Shown piece by piece: positions 57,292 to 64,000 of a DNA stretch of 64,000 nt. The DNA lies in the NCBI GenBank assembly GCA_027924645.1, contig BSBN01000829.1, positions 124,001-188,000 on the forward strand. The letters run 5' to 3'. The position numbers and the translations under genes are program-made. The stretch's first letter is position 1. Each line of letters begins with the position of its first letter. The notes beneath the pieces were generated by a model. That model was not told the DNA's origin and did not search any database. It saw only the letters and a list, made by a program, of their open reading frames with translations. Source of the stretch: Cunninghamia lanceolata (taxonomy: Eukaryota; Streptophyta; Pinopsida; Cupressales; Cupressaceae).

Positions 57292-58325
57292 TTGTTTCCC
57301 TTTTGTTCGTGGTCATGGTAGATTAGAAATTGTGAGATTTGTTACAGAGGAGGTTATCGGTGTGTGATTCAGATACACAGTTATGTATATATGTCAATTT
57401 CATACCAGGAATAGTTTGTGAGTATATTGCATTTGTATGCGAGTATCATCCTGTGTATATTCTGTGAAGAAATATATGTGTAAGAGTCCATTCAGGTTAA
57501 GTTAGTGTTGTTCGCTGAACATATGAGTAGTGTGTATATCACTAATGTACCTGAGTACATTTCATGTGTATATCACGTTTGTATGCGAATATACATTTCA
57601 TGTGTATCCTGCATCTGTGTATCGGGTTGAAACATATCAGGGAAACTGATAATAGATGGTCATAGGTGGTTGAACCAATTCATAGGTTCAATGGTTCAAT
57701 GGCTATAGTAGATTCATGTGGTTCGCCGGTTCATCATAGCAAGTGTCGCCGACAGGTGAACCGATTGGTGAACCGGTTCAATGGTTTAACGGTTCATTCG
57801 GTTCGTCGGTCAACAAAGGAGCATCAGATTCAACGGTTCAATGGACTCGGAGGTTCAATCGGCAAAGTTTATGTGATGGGAGTATATTGAATGAGTGGTG
57901 TAGGTTGAACCAGTTCAACGGTTCAATGGGTGTTGCGGTTTCATCGCCGATAGCATTAAGTGTGGCGATAGTTGAACCAACAGTTGAACCAATTCAACGG
58001 TTCAAAGAGTTTGGTAGGTTCAATGAGATACCAAGGTTCATTTGGTTCGACAGGTTCACGGGTTCACTGAACTTGGAGGTTTCATGTGGTTCAAAGGTTC
58101 AACCATAGAGACAGTTCAGCAAGTCTGATCTACAAAACTGAATGTGTCAGGTTGACTCAGATCGAGGAGGCTGATAGCTCATGTGTTGTCGATAGGCAAC
58201 TGATGCAAAGCGCATACACTAGTATAAGGTATGCGATAGTGTGATATCTGACTGATGGGTAAACAGACAATGACAAATGTATGTGGGTGAGGGCTTGACA
58301 CCTAATTTGCCACGTTTCTGCGTCA
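57292..58325 (+). repeat. Left arm of the inverted repeat flanking chromovirus 3
   Basis: It reads towards TTTGCCACGTTTCTGCGTCA at 58325 and is the reverse complement, over its full length, of 63071-64000 at the right. By eye the last 130 bp match at about nine of ten bases. The left arm has about 110 bp more, inside a patch of GGTTCAA/TTGAACC repeats (57668-58105). In the 5' LTR of chromovirus 3 (right) this sequence ends the LTR in sense. Here it lies in the opposite orientation relative to that element. Confidence 0.85.
57668..58105 (+). repeat. GGTTCAA / TTGAACC motif cluster, left arm
   Basis: Many short direct and inverted copies of GGTTCAA(C/T)GG and its complement, for example GGTTCAATGGTTCAATGG near 57684 and CAACGGTTCAATGG near 57830 and 57917. 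The mirrored cluster lies at 63293-63622. The length difference between the arms falls here. Confidence 0.7.
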
Positions 58326-58333
58326 ATTGAAAA

Positions 58334-59719
58334 TTACTCCCCAAGAGAAGAGATCTCAAGCCCACTTGAGATCAGAGTTTGAAGGTCTGCACCATATTTT
58401 GTAATTTGATCTTTAGTCATCCAAACTGCCTCTGAATCAGGTTTCTCGTGCCAAGCCACCAAATACTCTATGTACTCTTTGTTCCTTGTCTTCTTTGTCA
58501 CTCTTGAGTCTAATATCTTCTTCAATTTTGGTGGATCATGCTTAGGAATATCATCATTTGCTGCATCCTGCAATGGTGCATGTTCTACATCTGCATTTGG
58601 CTTGTATGGAGTCAAATCACATACATTGAAAATGGTTGACAATCTAAGATCAGGAGGAAGTTGGATCTCATAAGCATTCTACCCACACTTCTTCAAAATC
58701 TAACATGGTCCAATCCTCCTCTGCATTAGCTTGGTATATTTACCTTTTGGGAGTCTCTCCTTCTTCAGATTAACCCACACCAAATCTCCAACATCAAATT
58801 GTACATCTCTCTTTTTCTTGTCAGCATATGCTTTGTACTTCAATGTAGTCTGTTGGATTTGGGTCTTGACTTGATCATGCACCTCCTTGATGGCTGATGC
58901 AAAAGCTTCTCCATCTGCACTAATAGACTCTCCTATAGGTAGATCTCTTAGCTCCAAAATACCTCTTGGATGAATACCATATACTACCTAAAAAGGTGAC
59001 TTTCCTGTACTCCTATTAATGGTGTCATTATAGGAAAATTCTGCTTGTGACAGAATGTTATCCCACTTCTCTCCATGCTGCCTTGTCAAACACCTTAACA
59101 GATTTCCCAGTGAACGGTTAACAACTTCAGTCTACCCATCCATTTGAGGATGGTAGGCTGATGAGAAAGATAAATTTGTTCCAAGCTTCTTTCAAAGAGT
59201 CCTCCAAAAGTGGCCAATAAATTTCACATCTCTATCAGACACTATGCTCAATGGCAAACCATGTATCCTTACTATTTCTTTAAAAAATAGATCAGCAACA
59301 TATGAAGCATCACAAGTGGTTTTGCATGGCAAGAAGTGTGCCATTTTACTAAATCTGTCTACTACAACAAAAACACTATCATATCCCTTCCTTGTCCTAG
59401 GCAAACCCAATACAAAGTCCATGCTTATGCTCTCCCATGGTCTAGAAGGAATGGGTAGTGGCTGATACAAACCTACATTAGTGGATCTCCCTTTTGCCTT
59501 CTGACATATCACACATGCCTCCACAAATTTCCTCACATTAGACTGTAATTTGGGCCAATAGTAATGCCTCTTCACAAGATCAAGAGTCTTATCTAGACCA
59601 AAATGTCCTGCCATGGCCCCACAATGTTTCTCCCTAATGATATTCAGCCTCATAGAACACCGTGGAATGCACAACTGTCCACCCTTGAAAAGTAATCCAT
59701 CTTGGATCATAAATTTAGA
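58334..59719 (-). pseudogene. Integrase and chromodomain, chromovirus 3
   Basis: The zinc-binding HCGAMAGHFGLDKT...CVICQKAKG precedes the core: [34 protein letters not shown] with the first Asp and SIVSDRDVKFIGHFWRTL with the second Asp intact. The HPQ-DG-TE block near 59130 has a stop. Then LRDLPIGESISADGEAFASAI and FDVGDLVWVNLKKERLPKGKY. The chromodomain (58334-58642) reads KKILDSRVTKKTRNKEYIEYLVAWHEKPDSEAVWM, then TKDQITKYGADLQTLI and the natural end. Confidence 0.9.
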
Positions 59720-61099
59720 GAATTCAACATGATATTTGTCCCCAAAGGAAGTACATACCTTGTATATCTTCCCAAAGTCTTCATCAGCATCATACATGGT
59801 CTTAAAGAGGCAATGCCAACACTCTCCAACTGGATCTGATTTATGGTTAGAACTCTTCTGCTCAAAGCATCTGCTACTTTGTTCTTGACCCCTTTCTTGT
59901 GCTTAAGTGTGAAGGTGAAAGCTTGCAAAGTCTCCACCCACTTCATGTGCCTATGGTTTAGCTTCTCTTGGCTATTTATGAAACTAAGGGCCTGATTATC
60001 TGTGAACACTATGAATTCTTTTGGCATCAAGTAATGCCTCCACTTTTTGAGTGACTGTACTAGAGTGTACATCTCCAAATCATATGATGAGTATCTCTTA
60101 TTTGCATCATTTAGTTTCTCACTGAAAAATGCAATAGGCCTACCTTCTTGACTGATTACTGCTCCAATTGCCATGTGACTTGCATCACATTCTACTTGAA
60201 AAATCTTGTTGAAGTCAGGAAGTGCAAGGACTGGCTGCTCTGCCACCTTCTTCTTCAATGTTTCAAATGAATCATCTGCCTCCTTTGTCCAAGTGAATCT
60301 GCACTTCTGTCCTCCCTTTATGGTGTCAAGCATGGGTGCACAAACATGACTAAACCCCTTTATAAACTTCCTATAAAAGGTTGCTAACCCATGGAAACTT
60401 CTAACATCACTTAAGGTTTTAGGAGTTGGCCAAGACAATATGGCACTTACCTTCTCTTGATCCATTTTCAGTTTGTTATGTGAGATGAAAAATCCCAAGT
60501 AGATGATCTCTCCCTACATGAATAAACACTTTCCTAAGTTGATCATTAGCTGCTCTTCATGTAACCTTTTGAGGACCAAGTCTATATGGTTGAGGTGCTC
60601 TTCCCTTATATTACTGAAAATTAGGATGTCATCTAGATATACTATGACAAATTTTCCCATGAATTCCCTCAAGACCTCATTCATCAACCTCATAAAGGTA
60701 CTAGGGGTGTTGCACAAACCAAAAGGCATGACCTTCCACTCATATAACCCCTCATTGGTCTTAAATGCAGTTTTCCATTCATTTCCTGGCCTAATCCTAA
60801 TCTAATGATAGCCACTCTTTAAATCTATTTTTGTGAAGTATTTAGCATCCCCCAAGCAATCGAGCAAATCTTCTATTCTAGGAATTGGGAACCTATACTT
60901 GATTGTTATCTTGTTGATAGCTCTTGAATCAATACAAAGTCTCCAAGTGCCTTCCTTCTTTGGTGCTAGTATAGCCGGTACCGCACATGGGCTTAAACTC
61001 TTGCCAATTAGGCCTGTCTCCAACAACTCCTCAATATGCCTTGCTATCTCCGCATTCTGTTCTGGGGTAAGCTTGTATGCTGCTTTGTTTGGAAGTGTA
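59720..61099 (-). pseudogene. Reverse transcriptase and RNase H, chromovirus 3
   Basis: [37 protein letters not shown] (60802-61026), a stop, then [13 protein letters not shown] and [13 protein letters not shown] (YLDD intact, 60514-60729). Connection and RNase H are open for about 260 residues (59707-60498): [71 protein letters not shown] and NKVADALSRR. All RT and RNase H catalytic acids are visible. Confidence 0.92.
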
Positions 61100-61944
61100 G
61101 ATCATGGGACAAGATCTATGCAATGACTGATGTCCCTCATAGGTGGTAGGGACCTTGGCATTCCATCAGAGATGATGCCTTTGTATTTGTCCAATAGCTC
61201 TTGGATAGCTGGATCTATGACCCTTTGCCTCTTCTCTCCTTTGACTTCTTACTGCTGCTCCTTGTTCACCTTTAGGCATGGAATTAGAGCATATGCAACT
61301 ACTCCTTCTACTATCTCTTTCATGAATTGTTTGCCTTCTACCATCATCGCCTTGACTTCTTTCCCTTTTGATTTCACCTCATTCTCCATCAATGGTAGCA
61401 ACTCTATCACCTTACCATCCTTGGTGATTGAATAGGTGTTTCTAACTCCATCATGGTGTGCTTTCAAGTCATACTACCATGGTCTTCCAAATAGGAGATG
61501 GCAAGCATCCATCTTGGCAATATCAAACAATAACCTATCCTTGTATGGTCCAATTTGAAACTCCACCCAAGCCTGTTCTTCCACAACTGTTTGATGTCCT
61601 TGGGTGAGCCATGAGATCTTGTATGGGCAAGGATGTGGCAATCTTCTAAGCATAAGCTTTTCTACCATTTCAAATGACACAAAATTTTTAGTGGATCCAG
61701 AATCAATCAGAACTTTACATACCTTTCGTCCTGCCTTGCAAGTAGTTCTGAAGAGAGACTTCCTTTGTGGGGGTTCTTTGTTAGGCACCTTCATGGTGGT
61801 CATTGCTCTCCTAATCATCAAAGATTCCCCTTTCTCAGGATATCCATAATTGTCAGGAGCATTCACACTTTGAAAAGTGCTGGAGCTTGTCACACTTTGA
61901 CAATCAGGTTCTTGGATCAGATTTATCCTCCCTTCTCCCATTGA
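61100..61944 (-). pseudogene. Aspartic protease, chromovirus 3
   Basis: FRTTCKAGRKVCKVLIDSGSTKNFVSFEMVEKLMLRRLPHPCPYKISW carries an intact DSG near 61700. Then VEFQIGPYKDRLLFDIAKMDACHLLFGRPW, a stop near 61474, and HDGVRNTYSITKDGKVIELLPL. A stop near 61249 precedes a charged linker to RT. Confidence 0.88.
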
Positions 61945-63024
61945 AGTTGTTGCCTTTCCTGAACATCTACTGGCTATATGGCCTTCTTGATTGCAATTGT
62001 AACATCTGATAGGTCCTCTGCCCTGAGATCTCCCTCTAAACAGTGGTCTTCTGCCCCTAAAGTTTCCTCTTTGATTATAACTTCCCCCTTGGGTTTGACT
62101 ATTGTCTCCTTTGCTGCTCTCTTGGTTTGATTCACCTTGGTATCCAAATCCATTTCCTCTGCCTCTAAAAGGACTTCTTCCTCCCCTTTGCTGCTTTCCT
62201 CTTCCTCTACTATTCTACTCTTATCTTCTCTTGAATTTCTCTTCCACTTTGAGTGCCAATTGGTAGCACTTCTGGACTGTCTCTGGGTTATGCAGATTTA
62301 TGTCTTCTTGGATGGAAAACCTCAATCCATTGAGGTATCTTGCCACCTTCTCTACTTTATTCTCCTTTACCTTTGTCTTGACACATAGTTTCATGAACTC
62401 TTCTGTGTATGAGCTGACATCTAACTCCTTCTGCTTCAAGTTTTGTTTCCTCTTATGTAATTGGATGTTGTAATCCAATGGAACATAGGCCTCCTTCACT
62501 AAAGCCATCATCCTCTTCCAAGTAGCAACTCTGTTCTTCCCTTCTTTCACCCTGTCATCTTGGATGAAATTCCACCAATTTAGTGCAGCCCCTTTCATTT
62601 TGGATTGAGATATCTTCACCCTTTGGTGGTCTAGGATTTCCTCGGTCTCGAAGAAATTATTCAAGGAGTCTATCCACTCCATCACTGAATCAGGTTCCAT
62701 TTTTCCTGCAAACACTGGCAGGTCTACTTTCATATCCATGGTCCTTCTCTCCATGGATTTGAGGGCATTAAGTAAGGGTCTCTGGTCTGCAGGAACCTCT
62801 ATCTCTTCCTGCTTAGGGATCTCCTCTTTATCCCTGTCTTCTCGCTTACCAGAATCTTCTTCTCCCTTCTCTACTCTGTCCCTCAACTTCTCTACTTCTT
62901 CTTTCAAACCCTGATTCTGAGCCCAAGCTGCTTTTCTCTCTACCATTTGTTTTCACACTAAGGCCGCCAACTCAGCATTGGTCATCTTTTCTGGGTACTC
63001 TTGTGACCCCTCTTCGTCTGACAT
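61945..63024 (-). pseudogene. Gag, chromovirus 3
   Basis: The ATG at 63024 (MSDEEGSQEYPEKMTNAELA) lies about 33 bp after the primer site. One TGA near 62950 (CGA expected) precedes a long open part (62221-62946): a coiled-coil-like KEEVEKLRDRVEKGEEDSGK, VDLPVFAGKMEPDSVMEWIDSLNNFF, KMKGAALNWWNFIQDD, YTEEFMKLC and VARYLNGLRFSIQEDI. A stop near 62219 is followed by an Arg/Gly-rich tail with the intact knuckle CYNCNQEGHIASRC. Confidence 0.9.
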
Positions 63025-63056
63025 CTTGTCTTCTTCTACCCAAAGGATACTCCTTT

Positions 63057-63068
63057 GCTCTAATACCA
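63057..63068 (-). other. Primer-binding site of chromovirus 3
   Basis: Sense TGGTATTAGAGC, two bases after the LTR end GCGTCA. It differs by one C-to-T change from the initiator tRNA-Met complement TGGTATCAGAGC. Confidence 0.88.
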
Positions 63069-63070
63069 AT

Positions 63071-64000
63071 TGACGCAGAAACGTGGCAAATTAGGTGTTA
63101 AGCCCTCACCCACATACATTGGTCGTTGTCTGTTTACCCATCGGTCAGATATCACACTATCACATACCTTATACTGGTCTATGCACTTTGCATCGGTTGC
63201 CTATCGACAACACATGAGCTATCGGCCTCCCCGATCTGAGTCAACCCGACACATTCAGTTTTGTAGATCAGACTTGCCGAACTGTCTCTATGGTTGAACC
63301 TTTGAACCACATGAAACCTCCAAGTTTAGTGAACCCATGAACCCGTCGAACCAAATGAACCTTGGTATCTCGTTGAACTGGTTTAACCTACACCACCAGT
63401 TCAATATACTCCCGTCGCATAAACTTTGCCAATTGAATCTCCGAGTCCATTGAACTGTTGAATCCAATGCTCCTTTGTTGAATCAACGAACCGAATGAAC
63501 TGTTGAACCATTGAACCAGTTCACCCATCGGTTCACCTATCAGCGACACTTGCTACGATGAACTGGCAAACCACATGAATCTGTTGTAGCCGTTGAACCA
63601 TTGAACCTATGAATTGGTTCAACCACCTGCGACCGTCTACTATCAGTTTCCCTGATATGCTTCAACCCGATACACAAATGTAGGATACACACGAAATGTA
63701 TATTCGCATATAAACATGATATACACATGAAATGTACTCAGGTACATTAGCGATATACACACTACTCATATGTTTAGCAAACAACACTAACTTAACCCGA
63801 ATGGACTCTTACACATACATTTCTTCACAGAATATACACAGGATGATACTCACATACAAATGTGATATACTCACAAACTGTTCCTGGTATGAAATTGACA
63901 TATATACATAACTGTGTATCTGAATCACACGCCGATAACCTCCTCTATAGCAAATATCGCAATTTCTAATCTGCCATGACCACGAACAAAAGGAAAACAA
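63071..64000 (-). repeat. 5' LTR of chromovirus 3 / right arm of the inverted repeat (cut by window edge)
   Basis: It starts TGACGCAGAAACGTGGC on the plus strand, and its last bases (ACCACGAACAAAAGGAAAACAA) match the inverse of 57292-57312, so the arm reaches at least to the window end. It carries the mirrored TTGAACC cluster (63293-63622). Its adjacency to the primer site identifies it as the 5' LTR. Confidence 0.88.

Larger units (their letters stand above)
58326..64000 (-). mobile_element. Chromovirus 3 (Ty3/gypsy), internal region plus 5' LTR
   Basis: Minus-strand chromodomain gypsy element with the best preserved coding of the three. At the right, the LTR (from 63071, running off the window) is followed in sense by a primer site and gag. 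At the left, the chromodomain ends at a TAA near 58334 and TTGGGGAGTAATTTTCAAT leads into TGACGCAGAAACG. That start resembles the LTR start of chromoviruses 1 and 2 (TGATGCAGGAGC). The left flank is an inverted, not direct, copy of the right LTR. Confidence 0.85.

Noticed and set aside
57668..58105. tRNA-like B-box or tRNA-derived SINE because of GGTTCAA motifs
   Set aside because: The full GGTTCRANNCC consensus with an A box at the right distance is not met, and the motif recurs in both strands as a minisatellite.
58326..63070. DIRS-type element, because of inverted terminal repeats
   Set aside because: The element encodes a DDE integrase with chromodomain and has an initiator-Met primer site; no tyrosine recombinase is present.

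Overview
The window looks like an intergenic block of a large, transposon-rich seed-plant nuclear genome. The evidence is TTTAGGG-type repeats, low GC, chromodomain Ty3/gypsy elements, a Ty1/copia element, a plant-type LINE RNase H, a TRIM, and nested LTR insertions with 5-bp target duplications. A gymnosperm is my best guess, but nothing here proves it. I found no intact host gene, tRNA, rRNA or CRISPR array. Nearly every coding stretch is a decayed retroelement.

Layout. 1-3962: LTR and non-coding interior of a minus-strand LTR element. 3963-6690: an array of telomere-like blocks alternating with GA-rich blocks. 6690-12000: gene relics, namely a spliced minus-strand relic, a protease relic, an interleaved inverted repeat and a plus-strand transposase-like relic. 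11997-17012: chromovirus 1 (minus, 5' truncated), fused to a short host-like start exon. 17013-19750: host-repeat sequence, a LINE 3' tail and a LINE RNase H relic. 19750-22430: no gene seen. 22430-24600: gypsy gag relic with its LTR.

24601-40064: a copia element (TSD CTATC) whose right LTR is split by a stack of insertions. A solo-LTR-like element (30455-39903) holds a protease-only LTR element (32221-39388, TSD AAACC), whose left LTR holds a further solo LTR (32317-32688, TSD ATTTT).

40871-47338: chromovirus 2, complete with TAAAC target duplications. 47344-51170: host repeats and a degenerate tandem array. 51177-56710: a plus-strand gag-protease element carrying a complete 352-bp TRIM (TSD TTCAG) inside its reading frame. 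57292-64000: chromovirus 3, the best preserved coding region. Its flanking ~1-kb repeats lie in inverted, not direct, orientation.

The three chromoviruses share the order gag, protease, RT, RNase H, integrase, chromodomain, and all lie on the minus strand. Damage is dominated by changes of C:G to T:A type (TAG/TGA stops, YLDD to YLDN, SDRD to SNRD, zinc-knuckle His to Tyr), as expected for long-methylated DNA. All boundaries were found by eye; percent identities and ages were not computed.
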